Shown: positions 1-8,385, counted from the stretch's first letter. The stretch is 33,439 bases of DNA from DASZCR01 sp035942915 (GCA_035942915.1 DASZCR010000249.1:1-33439); one strand, 5' to 3'. Program-made: numbers and translations. Notes: generated by a model not told the origin, from the letters alone.

Positions 1-749
1 AGGTCTGTAATCTTGCGCCCGCGAACGTAGTCCATCGTCAGCACGCGCGAGGTCGTGTAGTCGTCGACCGGCTGCGGGACGATGATGTTCTCAAACTCGC
101 GCAGGTTCTCGGCGAAGGTCACGAGGTTGCGTGCCTCCTGCCGGTAGTCGAGTTCGCGGAGCAGGCTCTTACGAAACTCGTCGAGCATGGGCTGGAACTC
201 GTAGCGACGGCCTATCTCTGTGTGACGGTCGAGGAACTCGGCAATCTCCTGCATCGCTTCGAGGTCTTTGACAATCTGCTCGCGGATGTGCGGTCGCTGC
301 ACCTTGACGACGACGGGGCGGCCGTCGCGCATCGTCGCGCGGTGTACCTGACCGAGCGAGGCGGCCGCCAGCGGCACCGCGACGAACTCGGAAAAGGCTT
401 TCGAGATGCGGACGCCCAACTCGGAGGCGACAATCTCTTCGACCTCGCCGAAGGAGAACGGCTCGACGCTGTCTTGCAGGCGCGAGAGGGCTTCCAGATA
501 CGGCATCGGCAGCAGGTCTGAACGCGTCGAGAGCAGTTGCGCCAGCTTGATGAAGGTCGGCCCCATCCTTTCGAGGTCGTTCGCCAACTCCTCAGCCTTC
601 GCAGGCACTTCCGGGTTGAGCGTCTCAGTTCCCTCGATGGCCTCCTCCAGCCCGGCGTGCTTGACGAGGTCGCCGCGCCCGTACTTCATGAAGAGCCAGG
701 CGATGTCCTTGTAACGCTTGAGGTGCTCGGTCTTTAAAGAGATACCCAT
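1..749 (-). CDS. UbiB/AarF (ABC1) family atypical kinase, N-terminal part, cut by window edge
   Basis: The reading frame opens with ATG at 749 and runs off the left edge of the window, giving 249 codons of a protein that is normally about 450-560 residues. It shows the family landmarks: the GPTFIKLAQ segment (residues 63-71) in the place of the KxGQ motif, the Ala-rich nucleotide-binding loop AAASLGQVH (128-136) and the invariant lysine in VVVKVQRP (K149). Family members are ATP-binding, kinase-like proteins needed for ubiquinone or other isoprenoid-lipid metabolism, usually membrane-associated. The KxGQ glycine is alanine here (KLAQ). The gene is the last visible one of the nucleoside-transporter run but is separated from it by a heptamer array. 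The N-terminal half is unmistakable; the exact substrate pathway cannot be told. Confidence 0.9.
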   Translation of the reverse strand, partial: MGISLKTEHLKRYKDIAWLFMKYGRGDLVKHAGLEEAIEGTETLNPEVPAKAEELANDLERMGPTFIKLAQLLSTRSDLLPMPYLEALSRLQDSVEPFSFGEVEEIVASELGVRISKAFSEFVAVPLAAASLGQVHRATMRDGRPVVVKVQRPHIREQIVKDLEAMQEIAEFLDRHTEIGRRYEFQPMLDEFRKSLLRELDYRQEARNLVTFAENLREFENIIVPQPVDDYTTSRVLTMDYVRGRKITD

Positions 750-750
750 A

Positions 751-862
751 TGAAAGTCTGAAGTCTGAAATCTGAAGTCTGAAGTCTCTTTGTTCTCCGT
801 CGTCAATTCTACACGTTTCGCAACGGAAAACCGATGACAGACTCCGTGCTCTGGACTTCAGA
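751..862. repeat. Inverted heptamer array, TGAAGTC type (locus A)
   Basis: Just upstream of the ubiB-like start lie about five near-copies of the 7-base unit TGAAGTC (751-787), one of them 8 bases long. A single inverted copy (gacttcaga) is at 854-862, immediately after the stop of the permease gene. The array fills the 121-base gap between two minus-strand genes. The period of seven and the inverted layout match the other spacer arrays in this window, although the unit sequence differs from most of them. Confidence 0.7.
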
Positions 863-870
863 CGGGTGCT

Positions 871-1758
871 TTATCTCTCCTTCTGGTAGGGGATGCCGAG
901 GGCGCGCGGGGCGCGCGAATGGCCGATGAAGCCCGCAAGCACGACGATGGTCAGGACGTAGGGGACAATCTGGATGAACTGCACCGGAATCTCTTCGCCG
1001 GAAGGAAGCCTGACGCCTTGTAGCTGGATGGCAACCGCCTCGGCGAAGCCGAACAGCAAGCAGGCGAGCATCGTCTGGACGGGTCGCCACTTGCCGAAGA
1101 TGAGCGCGGCGAGCGCAATGAAGCCGCGCCCGGAGGTCATGTTGCGCGTAAAGAGCGACGACTGTCCGATGGAGAGGTACGCGCCGCCGATGCCTGCCAG
1201 CGCGCCGGAGAGCAGGACGGCCGTGTAACGCATACGGTTGACGCCGATGCCCGCCGCGTCGGCCGCCTCCGGTTTCTCGCCGACCGCACGCAGGCGCAGC
1301 CCGAACGGCGTCCGGTAGAGCACGTACCACGTCAGCGGGACGAGCAGGACGGCGATGATGATGGGCGCGTTCGGCAGCAGGTGACCCTGCGGAATCTGCG
1401 GCGTCGAACCCGACGAGAGAAAGAGCGCGCCGCTCAGGAACGGCGGCACGCCGAGCATCAGGATGTTGATGGCCGTGCCTGAGACCACCTGGTCGGCTCT
1501 GAAGCGGATGGTGGCAAGCGCGTGAATCCCCGCGACGAGCGCGCCCGCCGCGATGCCCGCCAGCAGACCCGCCCAGGGGCTACCCGTGAAGTGCGTGACG
1601 GCGGCGGCCGTAAACGCTCCGGCCAGCATCAAGCCTTCGAGCGCGATGTTGATGACGCCCGCGCGCTCCGAGAACAGCCCGCCGAGCGCCGCCAACAGCA
1701 GCGGCGTCGCCAGACGAATCGTCGAGTAGAGAAGCGACAGACTGAACAGTTCAATCAT
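871..1758 (-). CDS. nupQ: BMP-type nucleoside ABC transporter, permease (NupQ/YufQ-like)
   Basis: This is a 295-residue, very hydrophobic protein with about eight to ten membrane segments. It carries the branched-chain-amino-acid/ribose-type permease signature, seen as LFSERAGVINIALEGLML near residue 28 and the conserved GAVGEKPEAADAAGI-like EAA region around residue 180 that docks on the ATPase. It is one of the two inner-membrane subunits of a purine/pyrimidine nucleoside importer, and it is short like Bacillus NupQ. The start is the ATG at 1758. It follows the second permease, the ATPase and the binding lipoprotein in the same order as the nupNOPQ operon, which is the main support for its role. 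Confidence in the family is high; the precise nucleoside range is inferred from neighbours. Confidence 0.9.
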   Translation of the reverse strand: MIELFSLSLLYSTIRLATPLLLAALGGLFSERAGVINIALEGLMLAGAFTAAAVTHFTGSPWAGLLAGIAAGALVAGIHALATIRFRADQVVSGTAINILMLGVPPFLSGALFLSSGSTPQIPQGHLLPNAPIIIAVLLVPLTWYVLYRTPFGLRLRAVGEKPEAADAAGIGVNRMRYTAVLLSGALAGIGGAYLSIGQSSLFTRNMTSGRGFIALAALIFGKWRPVQTMLACLLFGFAEAVAIQLQGVRLPSGEEIPVQFIQIVPYVLTIVVLAGFIGHSRAPRALGIPYQKER

Positions 1759-1763
1759 AAGTA

Positions 1764-1855
1764 AAAGTCTAGAGTCTGAAGTCTGAAGTCTGAAAGCTGA
1801 AATCCGAAGTCTTGAGTTTGCCTCTCCGCAAGCCGGTCTTGACCTGAGACTTCAC
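1764..1855. repeat. Inverted heptamer array, TGAAGTC type (locus B)
   Basis: The spacer between the two permease genes holds seven or so degenerate 7-base units of the TGAAGTC kind from about 1766 to 1815. An inverted copy (gagacttcacc) is near 1846-1856, next to the stop of the upstream permease. Read on the minus strand, one TGAAGTC copy comes first and the complementary units follow, as in locus A. Confidence 0.65.
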
Positions 1856-1858
1856 CGT

Positions 1859-2974
1859 TCAAACTTTCGCTCTCTTCATCATGCCGAAGCGTCCGAACGG
1901 GCCTCGGAAGAGGGTTTCGGCGGCGACGAAGAGGATGATGATGGCCTGAAGAATCTGCACGATGTCTTTCGTCACGTGCTCTGTGAAGGCATCGACGGGG
2001 ATGCTGCCGCGTTGTAAGACCGCGAACAGCAAGGCCGCCAGCACGACTCCGACCGGATGGTTACGGCCGAGCAGCGCGACGGCTATCCCCGTGAAACCGT
2101 AGTTGTCCGAGAAGCCCTCATAGTAGCGGCCGCGATAGCCGAGCACCTCGTTGACGCCGACCATCCCGGCCAGTCCGCCGGAGACGGCCATCGCCAGTAC
2201 AATCTGTCGCCGCGTCGAGATGCCGCCATACTCGGCTGCGGTCGGACTCGCACCCGTCGCGCGAATCTCGTAGCCCCACTTTGTCCGCCACAGAAAGACG
2301 TAGACGAGCGCGGCTGCGACGAGCGCGAGCAGAAAGGCGACGTTGACGGGAATCCGCGCGGGCAAGCCGGGCAGGAAACTTCCCAGACGCGCGATGTGCG
2401 CCTGCTCGCCGATAGGCACGGTCTGCAAAATCGGGTCGCCCGGAGCCTTGTAGAAGTACTGCGTGAAATAGCTCGTCAGCGCGATGGCGATGAAGTTCAA
2501 CATGATGGTGTTGATGACTTCGTGCGACCCGAAACGCGCCTTCAAGAAACCGGGAATCGCGCCCCATACTGCGCCCGCCGCGATGGCCGCCAGAATGCAC
2601 AGAGGCACGAGCAACACTCCCGGCAAGTTCGCCCAACTGTAATCGAGAGGCTTGCCGAAAGAATCTATCACCGTGCCGCCGAATTTGATGCCGACCCACG
2701 CGCAGGCGAAGGCCGCGACATACAACTGCCCTTCCGCGCCGATGTTGAGCAGCCCGCAGCGAAAGGCGACGGCGACGGCCAGCCCGGTGAAGATGAGCGG
2801 CGTCGCGTAAAAGACCGTATAGCCGATGCCGTCCGGCCACGAGAGCGCGCTGCCGATAAGCAGACGATAGGTCTGCACAGGGATGTCGCCAATCGCCAGC
2901 ACAAAGATGCTGCCGATGACGAACGCCGCCGCGACGGCGACGAGCGGGAAAGCAAGTTCGCGTAGAAGCTTCAT
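1859..2974 (-). CDS. nupP: BMP-type nucleoside ABC transporter, permease (NupP/YufP-like)
   Basis: This is a 371-residue inner-membrane permease with about ten hydrophobic segments. It contains the family segment FRCGLLNIGAEGQLYVAAF near residue 72, equivalent to the SERAGVINIALEG motif of the other permease, and an EAA-like loop (RATGASPTAAEYGGIS) near residue 237. It pairs with the NupQ-like protein to form the membrane channel of the nucleoside importer. The usual length for YufP proteins is about 350 residues, so the gene is full length. It starts with ATG at 2974, downstream of a heptamer array that separates it from the ATPase gene. The family call is firm; the substrate is inferred from the neighbouring pyrimidine nucleoside phosphorylase and BMP-type binding protein. 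Confidence 0.92.
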   Translation of the reverse strand: MKLLRELAFPLVAVAAAFVIGSIFVLAIGDIPVQTYRLLIGSALSWPDGIGYTVFYATPLIFTGLAVAVAFRCGLLNIGAEGQLYVAAFACAWVGIKFGGTVIDSFGKPLDYSWANLPGVLLVPLCILAAIAAGAVWGAIPGFLKARFGSHEVINTIMLNFIAIALTSYFTQYFYKAPGDPILQTVPIGEQAHIARLGSFLPGLPARIPVNVAFLLALVAAALVYVFLWRTKWGYEIRATGASPTAAEYGGISTRRQIVLAMAVSGGLAGMVGVNEVLGYRGRYYEGFSDNYGFTGIAVALLGRNHPVGVVLAALLFAVLQRGSIPVDAFTEHVTKDIVQILQAIIILFVAAETLFRGPFGRFGMMKRAKV

Positions 2975-3007
2975 AGTTTAAAGGGCTGTGATAGATGGTA
3001 AGAAGAT

Positions 3008-3108
3008 GGTGATGGGTGATGGGTGATGGGTGATGGGATTAAGACTGTCTTTTCCTATCACCTATCACTTATCACTCATCACTTCCTTCCTATCACCTAT
3101 CACTCTGT
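3008..3108. repeat. Inverted heptamer array, TGATRGG type (locus C)
   Basis: Four perfect TGATGGG units stand at 3010-3037. After a short loop with a CTGTCTT core come seven units on the opposite strand (CCTATCA and variants, 3054-3102), with one unit degenerated to CTTCCTT. The right arm overlaps the end of the ATPase gene, so its last codons and TGA stop lie within repeat units. A 48-nt stretch (3056-3103) is identical to 10394-10441 in locus F. Confidence 0.9.
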
Positions 3109-4619
3109 TTGTTGCCGCCGGTCATCAACAGGCCAATCTCCTCGTGTGTGGCGGTGGCGGGGTCAACTTCGCCGACGATGCGCCCGTGATGGATGATGAG
3201 GAGACGGTCTGCCAGCGCCGTCACCTCTTCGAGTTCGGCCGAGACGAGCAGCACGGCGCAGCCCTCATCGCGCAAGGCGACCAGTTTGCGATGGATGAAC
3301 TCGATGGCTCCGATATCGACGCCGCGCGTCGGCTGCGAGACGAGCAGCAGTTTCGGTCGCAGGTCGAACTCGCGCCCGATGATGAGCTTCTGCTGGTTGC
3401 CGCCTGAGAGTGCGCGTGCCGGAAGGTCTGGGTTGGCCGGGCGCACGTCGAAGTCTGCGATGATGCGGCGCGCGTGACTGCGGATAGCCTGCGTGTCGAG
3501 CAGCACGCCGCCGCGCGCAGAGACGGCGGGCGGGCGATAGTGCAGGCCAAGGATGGAATTTTCCGCAAGGTCGAAGTCGAGCAGGAGACCGCGCCGGTGT
3601 CTGTCTTCAGGGATGTGCGCGATGCCGAGTTCGGTGCGCTCACGCGCGCCCAGACGCGCGATGTCGCGCCCCTCGAAACGTACCCGACCCGAAACCTGTG
3701 ACGACGGCACAAGCCCCGCCAGCGCCTCGATTAACTCGCTCTGTCCGTTGCCTTCGACGCCCGCGATGCCGACAATCTCGCCCGCCCTGACCTCGAACGA
3801 CACATCGCGCAGGCCGCGCTCGCCGCCGCTCATCACGACCGTCAAATGCTCTACGGCGAGCACCGCGTCGCCCGCCTGCGCCTCCGGCTTCTCGACCCGC
3901 AACAAGACCTCGCGCCCGACCATCATGCGCGCCAGTTCGGCCGCGTTCGTCTCTGCCGTGCGGACGCGCCCGACGACGCGCCCGTCTCTCATCACCGTCA
4001 CCTCGTCCGAGATGGCGAGCACCTCCGAGAGTTTGTGCGTGATGATGATGACCGTCTTGCCTTGCTCGCGCATCCGCCGCAGGATGGCGAAGAACTCATC
4101 AACTTCCTGCGGCGTCAGCACGGCCGTCGGCTCGTCGAGAATCAGCAGACGCGCGTGCCTGTAGAGCGCCTTCAACAACTCGACGCGCTGCTGCTGCCCG
4201 ACCGAGAGATTTTCGACGCGCGCCTCCGGGTCAACCGAGAGACGAAACTCGTCGGAGAGCGCGCGAATCTCGCTCGCGGCGCGGCGCAGGTCGAGCGTGG
4301 CCGTCGTTCCCGGCTCCGCGCCGAGCACGATGTTTTCGGCCACCGTCATCGTCTCGACCAGCATGAAGTGCTGATGCACCATGCCGATGCCGAGCGCGAT
4401 GGCGTCGTGCGGCGTGTTGACCTCGCGCACCGCGCCGTCAACGAGAATCTCGCCGGAGTCGGCCGTGTAGAAGCCGTAGGCGATACGCATCGCGGTTGAC
4501 TTCCCCGCGCCGTTCTCGCCGACGATGGCATGAATCGTTCCCGGCTCGACCTTGATGCCCACGCGGTCGTTCGCCAGCACGTCGCCGAAACGTTTGGTGA
4601 TGTCTCTGAGTTCAAGCAT
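3093..4619 (-). CDS. nupO: BMP-type nucleoside ABC transporter, dual ATPase (NupO/YufO-like)
   Basis: This is a 508-residue protein with two ABC modules in tandem. Module 1 has Walker A GENGAGKS (34-41), the signature LSVGQQQR, and Walker B LLILDEPT. Module 2 has a degenerate Walker A (GVEGNGQSE), the signature LSGGNQQK, and SQPTRGVD where most ATPases have DEPTRG. That asymmetry is usual for ATPases working with BMP-family binding proteins, in contrast to RbsA-type sugar ATPases. It powers nucleoside import by the two permeases. The C-terminal residues S-D-R and the TGA stop are encoded by heptamer repeat units, so the repeat has encroached on the gene end. The start is the ATG at 4619. Confidence 0.95.
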   Translation of the reverse strand: MLELRDITKRFGDVLANDRVGIKVEPGTIHAIVGENGAGKSTAMRIAYGFYTADSGEILVDGAVREVNTPHDAIALGIGMVHQHFMLVETMTVAENIVLGAEPGTTATLDLRRAASEIRALSDEFRLSVDPEARVENLSVGQQQRVELLKALYRHARLLILDEPTAVLTPQEVDEFFAILRRMREQGKTVIIITHKLSEVLAISDEVTVMRDGRVVGRVRTAETNAAELARMMVGREVLLRVEKPEAQAGDAVLAVEHLTVVMSGGERGLRDVSFEVRAGEIVGIAGVEGNGQSELIEALAGLVPSSQVSGRVRFEGRDIARLGARERTELGIAHIPEDRHRRGLLLDFDLAENSILGLHYRPPAVSARGGVLLDTQAIRSHARRIIADFDVRPANPDLPARALSGGNQQKLIIGREFDLRPKLLLVSQPTRGVDIGAIEFIHRKLVALRDEGCAVLLVSAELEEVTALADRLLIIHHGRIVGEVDPATATHEEIGLLMTGGNKQSDR

Positions 4620-4631
4620 AGAAGGGTGATG

Positions 4632-4708
4632 AGTGATAGGTGATGGGTGATAGGTGAGAGGAGAAAACCTGTCTTTCTCTTATCACCTATCACCCATCAC
4701 CTATCACT
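4632..4708. repeat. Inverted heptamer array forming a 26-bp perfect stem (locus D)
   Basis: The left arm 4632-4657 (TGATAGG/TGATGGG units) is exactly complementary to the right arm 4683-4708, and inside it a further GAGAAA/TTTCTC pair (4661-4666 with 4674-4679) closes a seven-base loop, acctgtc. The right arm starts at the TAG stop of the binding-protein gene. The spacer between bmpA and the ATPase gene is almost entirely this hairpin. No U-run follows it, so it does not look like a classical terminator. Confidence 0.9.
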
Positions 4709-5741
4709 ACTTAGCCATCGCGTCCGTAACTTTTATCTCGCCGTCGATGATGCGTTGGCGCGCCGCTTCGACTTCCTGTAGCACTTCGGGGCGGATGAGC
4801 GGCTTGTTGAAGTCGTCGAGGGAATAGCCGACGCCGTCGCGGTCTAGGCCGTAGACGTGGAAGCCGCCTTTGAAGGTGCCGTCAACCACCTCCTTGACGA
4901 TTTGATAGACGGCATTATCGACGCGCTTGACCATGCTCGTCAGGACGAAGCCCGGCTTGACGCCGTTCTGGTTCGAGTCGACGCCGATGACGAGGCGCTC
5001 GGCGCGGCCGTCGCGGCGTCCGGCCTGCTCGACGGCGTCGAAAGCGCCGAGGCCGGAGTTGCCTGCGGCCGTGAAGATAACGTCCGCGCCCTTGCTGATT
5101 TGCGAGAGCGCGAGTTCCTTGCCCTTGCCCGGATTGTTCCACGCCGAATCCGTGATGCCGACGTAGTTCTGTATCACGCGCACGTCCGGCCGGACGGCGC
5201 GCGCGCCCTCCTCGTAGCCCTTAGCGAAACGGTGGATGAGCGGGATGTCCATACCGCCGATGAAGCCGAGCACGCCCGTCTTCGACTCGCGCGCGGCAAT
5301 CATGCCGACCAGATAAGAGCCTTCGTGCTCCTTGAAGACGAGCGAGGCGACGTTCGGCAGTTGGCTCGCGCCATCGACGATGGCGAAGTTGATGTGCGGG
5401 TAATCCTTCGCCACGTTCTCAAGGATGGGCGCTTGCGCGAAACCGATGGCGATAATCAGGTCGTAGCCGCGTTCGGCGAAGGCGCGCAAGGCCGGTTCGA
5501 TGGATGTCGGGTTGCCCGGCTCAACGTCGCGCAGCACGATGGGCAAATCGCCTGCGGCGCGTTTGACGCCCTCCCACGCGGCGGCGTTGAAGGAGCGGTC
5601 GTCTTTGCCGCCGATGTCGAAGACGATGCCGACGCGCTTGCGCGTGCGGTCAACACTGGCCTCCGTCTGCGTGTTGCACGAGACGGACGAGAGGACAAGC
5701 GGACACAATAAGACGACGAGTAGAAGCAGTTTCAATTTCAT
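4707..5741 (-). CDS. bmpA: BMP-family nucleoside-binding lipoprotein
   Basis: This is a 344-residue exported solute-binding protein of the Bmp/Med/PnrA family, the receptor of the nucleoside ABC importer encoded next. The N-terminus MKLKLLLLVVLLCPLVLSSV is a signal peptide ending in a cysteine (residue 22) consistent with lipid attachment, although the box (SVSC) is not a perfect lipobox. Family landmarks include VGIVFDIGGKDDRSFN near residue 38, FIGGMDIPLIHRFAKGY, and the nucleoside-contact region near GVDSNQNG. A longer frame exists upstream, but the ATG at 5741 is preferred: it makes the signal peptide N-terminal and overlaps the upstream deoA stop as ATGA, typical of coupled translation. 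The role is strongly supported by the complete importer and phosphorylase around it. Confidence 0.93.
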   Translation of the reverse strand: MKLKLLLLVVLLCPLVLSSVSCNTQTEASVDRTRKRVGIVFDIGGKDDRSFNAAAWEGVKRAAGDLPIVLRDVEPGNPTSIEPALRAFAERGYDLIIAIGFAQAPILENVAKDYPHINFAIVDGASQLPNVASLVFKEHEGSYLVGMIAARESKTGVLGFIGGMDIPLIHRFAKGYEEGARAVRPDVRVIQNYVGITDSAWNNPGKGKELALSQISKGADVIFTAAGNSGLGAFDAVEQAGRRDGRAERLVIGVDSNQNGVKPGFVLTSMVKRVDNAVYQIVKEVVDGTFKGGFHVYGLDRDGVGYSLDDFNKPLIRPEVLQEVEAARQRIIDGEIKVTDAMAK

Positions 5742-7063
5742 GACGTGATGACTTCCTTGATGAGACCGCGAACCTGCGTGGGGCGCTCCTCCGAGATGTG
5801 GTAGGCGGCGCGGATGCGTTCGGCCGCGCGCTCGCCCGCGTCCCTCCGCCGGCAATATAGCAGACCGAGCGTCTCGCCCGCAGAGACTTCTGCGCCGATG
5901 CTCGTCTGACAGAGAAAACCGACGGCCGGGTCTATCTCGTCTTCGACCTTGGCGCGCCCGCCGCCGACAGACGCGACGGCACGCCCTATCTCCGACGCTT
6001 CGACGCCGACGACGAATCCTCCGCGCGGCGCTTCGACTCTGACCTCTTCGAGCGACCCTGCCAGCAGACTCTCCGGCTCGTCGCAGACACGCGGGTCGCC
6101 GCCCTGCAACTCGACGTTGCGGCGGAACAGTTCAAGCGCCTCGCCGGAACCGAGCGCGGCTTCGACCATGTCTCGCGCACGCTCAAGCGACTCGGCCGCG
6201 CCCCCCAGTGCCACCATCCGCGCCGCCAACTCAACCGACAGTTCACGCACGGGACGCTCCGCCTCATCCTCCTCGCCGCGCAGCACGCGCACGCACTCGT
6301 AAACCTCATGCGCGTTGCCGACGGCGCGGCCGAGCGGTTCGTTCATGTCCGTGACGAGCGCCTCCGTGCGGACGCCGCAGCGGTTGCCGGTTGCGACGAG
6401 CGCGCGTGCCAGTTCCCCTGCGCGCGCCTCGTCGCGCATGAACGCGCCCGTTCCCGCCTTCACGTCGAGGACGAGCGCATCGAGACCGGCCGCCAGCTTC
6501 TTCGACATAATCGAGGCGACGATGAGCGGGATGGCCTCGACCGTCTCCGTCGCGTCGCGCAGCGCGTAGAGCTTGCGGTCGGCCGGTGCAATCGTCTCGG
6601 TCTGCCCCGTCATGGCGAAGCCGACGCGTTCGAGCACCGAACGAAACTCGGAGAGCGAGAGACGGACGCGGTAGCCCTCTATGGCTTCGAGTTTGTCGAG
6701 CGTGCCGCCCGTGTGGCCCAAGCCGCGCCCGGAAATCATCGGCACGGAGACGCCGCAGGCGGCCGCCAGCGGCGCGAGCACGAGCGAAGTCTTGTCGCCG
6801 ACGCCGCCCGTCGAATGTTTGTCGGCCTTCGGCAGAGGGATGTCTGAGAAGTCGAGCACCTCGCCCGAACGCAGCATCTCTTCGGTGAGCGCCTGTTGCT
6901 CGGCCTCCGTCATGCCGCGAAAGAAGATGGACATCAGGAGCGCCGACGCCTGATAGTCGGCCCACTCGCCGCTCGTCACACCGCGCACGAAAAACGCAAT
7001 CTCGTCGGAGGAAAGCTGGCCGCCGTCGCGCTTTCGTCGGATGACGTCCTGAGGTCTCATCAT
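5738..7063 (-). CDS. deoA: Thymidine/pyrimidine-nucleoside phosphorylase
   Basis: This is a 441-residue enzyme that splits thymidine or uridine with phosphate into the base and (deoxy)ribose-1-phosphate. Diagnostic sequence includes KADKHSTGGVGDKTSL (about residues 80-95, phosphate binding) and the family signature SGRGLGHTGGTLDKLEAI (about 111-128), followed by the SIMSKKLAAG and DVKAGTGAFM motifs. Length and domain content match DeoA/Pdp; which of the two specificities applies cannot be read from sequence. Its TGA overlaps the ATG of the nucleoside-binding lipoprotein by four bases, so uptake and phosphorolysis are physically coupled. Upstream, ispF ends only four bases before the start. 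Confidence 0.95.
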   Translation of the reverse strand: MMRPQDVIRRKRDGGQLSSDEIAFFVRGVTSGEWADYQASALLMSIFFRGMTEAEQQALTEEMLRSGEVLDFSDIPLPKADKHSTGGVGDKTSLVLAPLAAACGVSVPMISGRGLGHTGGTLDKLEAIEGYRVRLSLSEFRSVLERVGFAMTGQTETIAPADRKLYALRDATETVEAIPLIVASIMSKKLAAGLDALVLDVKAGTGAFMRDEARAGELARALVATGNRCGVRTEALVTDMNEPLGRAVGNAHEVYECVRVLRGEEDEAERPVRELSVELAARMVALGGAAESLERARDMVEAALGSGEALELFRRNVELQGGDPRVCDEPESLLAGSLEEVRVEAPRGGFVVGVEASEIGRAVASVGGGRAKVEDEIDPAVGFLCQTSIGAEVSAGETLGLLYCRRRDAGERAAERIRAAYHISEERPTQVRGLIKEVITS

Positions 7064-7067
7064 CGGT

Positions 7068-7544
7068 TCAGGTTTGCTGTAGCAGGACGACGGCCTGCAC
7101 CGTCACGGCGCGACCCTCGCCGACAGAGTCGAGTCCCTCGCCGGTCTTCGCCTTGACGCTCACGCACTCGACCTCGACCGCGAGCACTTCCGCCAGACGC
7201 CTGCGCATCTCCTGCACGTGCGGCCGTAGACGCGGGCGCTCCAACAGCACATTCGCATCCACGTTGACGACGCGAAAGCCGCGTTCTCCGGCCAGCCACA
7301 TCACGCGCGCCAGCAGTTGCATGCTGTCGGCGTCCTTCCAGCGCGGGTCTGTATCGGGGAAGTGCCTGCCGATGTCCCCCTCGCACAGAGCGCCGAGCAC
7401 GGCATCGGTGACGGCGTGCGCCAGCGCGTCTGCGTCCGAGTGGCCTTCCGCGCCGCGCTCAGACTCGACGCTGACGCCGCCGAGCACAAGCGGCCTTCCT
7501 TCCGCCAGCCGGTGCGTGTCGTGGCCGATGCCGATGCGATACAT
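7068..7544 (-). CDS. ispF: 2-C-methyl-D-erythritol 2,4-cyclodiphosphate synthase
   Basis: This is a 158-residue enzyme of the MEP isoprenoid pathway, converting CDP-ME 2-phosphate to MEcPP in the cytosol. The metal ligands are visible in GIGHDTHRL (D8, H10) and in the second histidine of the segment EGHSDADALAHAVTDA. The EGDIGRHFPDTDP segment forms part of the active site. Length is standard. It lies three bases behind ispD and four bases before deoA, so ispD-ispF-deoA-bmpA are probably one transcript. Confidence 0.97.
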   Translation of the reverse strand: MYRIGIGHDTHRLAEGRPLVLGGVSVESERGAEGHSDADALAHAVTDAVLGALCEGDIGRHFPDTDPRWKDADSMQLLARVMWLAGERGFRVVNVDANVLLERPRLRPHVQEMRRRLAEVLAVEVECVSVKAKTGEGLDSVGEGRAVTVQAVVLLQQT

Positions 7545-7547
7545 AAT

Positions 7548-8255
7548 CTATCCGAAGTCGGGGCTTTTAATGAAGATTTCCGCCAGCGCGAAGTCCTGCG
7601 CCGTCGTCAGCTTGATGTTGTGCGCCCCGCCTTCGACGATGCGTACTTCAGTGCCGAGCCGTTCGACGAGCGCGCTGTCGTCCGTCGCCTCGATGCCTTC
7701 GGCCAGAGCATGTTCGTAGGCGCGCCGCAAGAGTTCGTAGCGAAAGCACTGCGGCGTCTGCGCGTGCCAGAGACGCGCCCGTTCGAGCGTGCGTGCGACG
7801 TGTGGGACGCCCGTTCGCAGTTCGCCCTCCTTGATGGTGTCAACGGCCGGGGCGGCCAGTATCGCCGCGCCCGACTCCTCTGCGGCGAGCACCGTCCGGT
7901 CAATCTCTCCGGGCATGACGAAGGGACGCACACCGTCGTGGACGGCGACCACGCCTGCGAAGCCTTCGGACGCACTGACGGCCGAGAGGCCGCGCCAGAC
8001 CGTCTCCGTGCGCGTCTCACCGCCCGCGACTACGCGCGCCAGTTTCCGCAAGCGAAACTTTTCGGCCGACGCGGAAAATTCTTCGGCATCGTGCGCGGGC
8101 ACGACGACGATTATCTCCCCGATAGTCCGACATTGCTCGAAGCGTTGAAGCGTGTGAATGATGATAGGGACGCCGCGCAGTTCACGAAACTGCTTGGCTT
8201 GCCCGCCGCCCGCGCGCGTGCCCCTTCCGGCGGCGGCGATAATCGCAACATTCAT
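7548..8255 (-). CDS. ispD: 2-C-methyl-D-erythritol 4-phosphate cytidylyltransferase
   Basis: This is a 235-residue enzyme that makes CDP-methylerythritol from MEP and CTP. The N-terminal nucleotide-binding loop IIAAAGRGTRAGGGQAKQF (residues 5-23) and the HDGVRPFV motif are diagnostic. The start is the ATG at 8255, right after a heptamer array. The order YacL-like gene, ispD, ispF matches the conserved yacL-ispD-ispF neighbourhood of Bacillus and relatives, although carD is not seen upstream here. Confidence 0.97.
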   Translation of the reverse strand: MNVAIIAAAGRGTRAGGGQAKQFRELRGVPIIIHTLQRFEQCRTIGEIIVVVPAHDAEEFSASAEKFRLRKLARVVAGGETRTETVWRGLSAVSASEGFAGVVAVHDGVRPFVMPGEIDRTVLAAEESGAAILAAPAVDTIKEGELRTGVPHVARTLERARLWHAQTPQCFRYELLRRAYEHALAEGIEATDDSALVERLGTEVRIVEGGAHNIKLTTAQDFALAEIFIKSPDFG

Positions 8256-8259
8256 AAGA

Positions 8260-8379
8260 ACAGTGATGGGTGATAGGTGATGGGTGATAAGTTAAAGCAT
8301 CCGTCGATAGTTAACGGAGGCGCGATGAGCCGGAGGCTGTTTGCTGTCTCATCACCTATCACCTATCACCCATCACTGT
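8260..8379. repeat. Inverted heptamer array, TGATRGG type (locus E)
   Basis: The left arm from 8260 (acagtgatggg...) pairs with the right arm ending at 8379, giving 22 perfect pairs and then a single mismatch in about 29. The loop is about 60 bases, the longest of the group, and contains a CTGTTTGCTGTCT segment near the right arm. The array begins about ten bases behind the stop of the YacL-like gene and ends just before ispD. Confidence 0.85.
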
Positions 8380-8385
8380 CTTCCG

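Noticed and set aside
3093..4619. Degenerate second ATP site of the ABC ATPase as evidence of decay
   Set aside because: The SQPTRG-type second module is normal for ATPases of BMP-type nucleoside importers.
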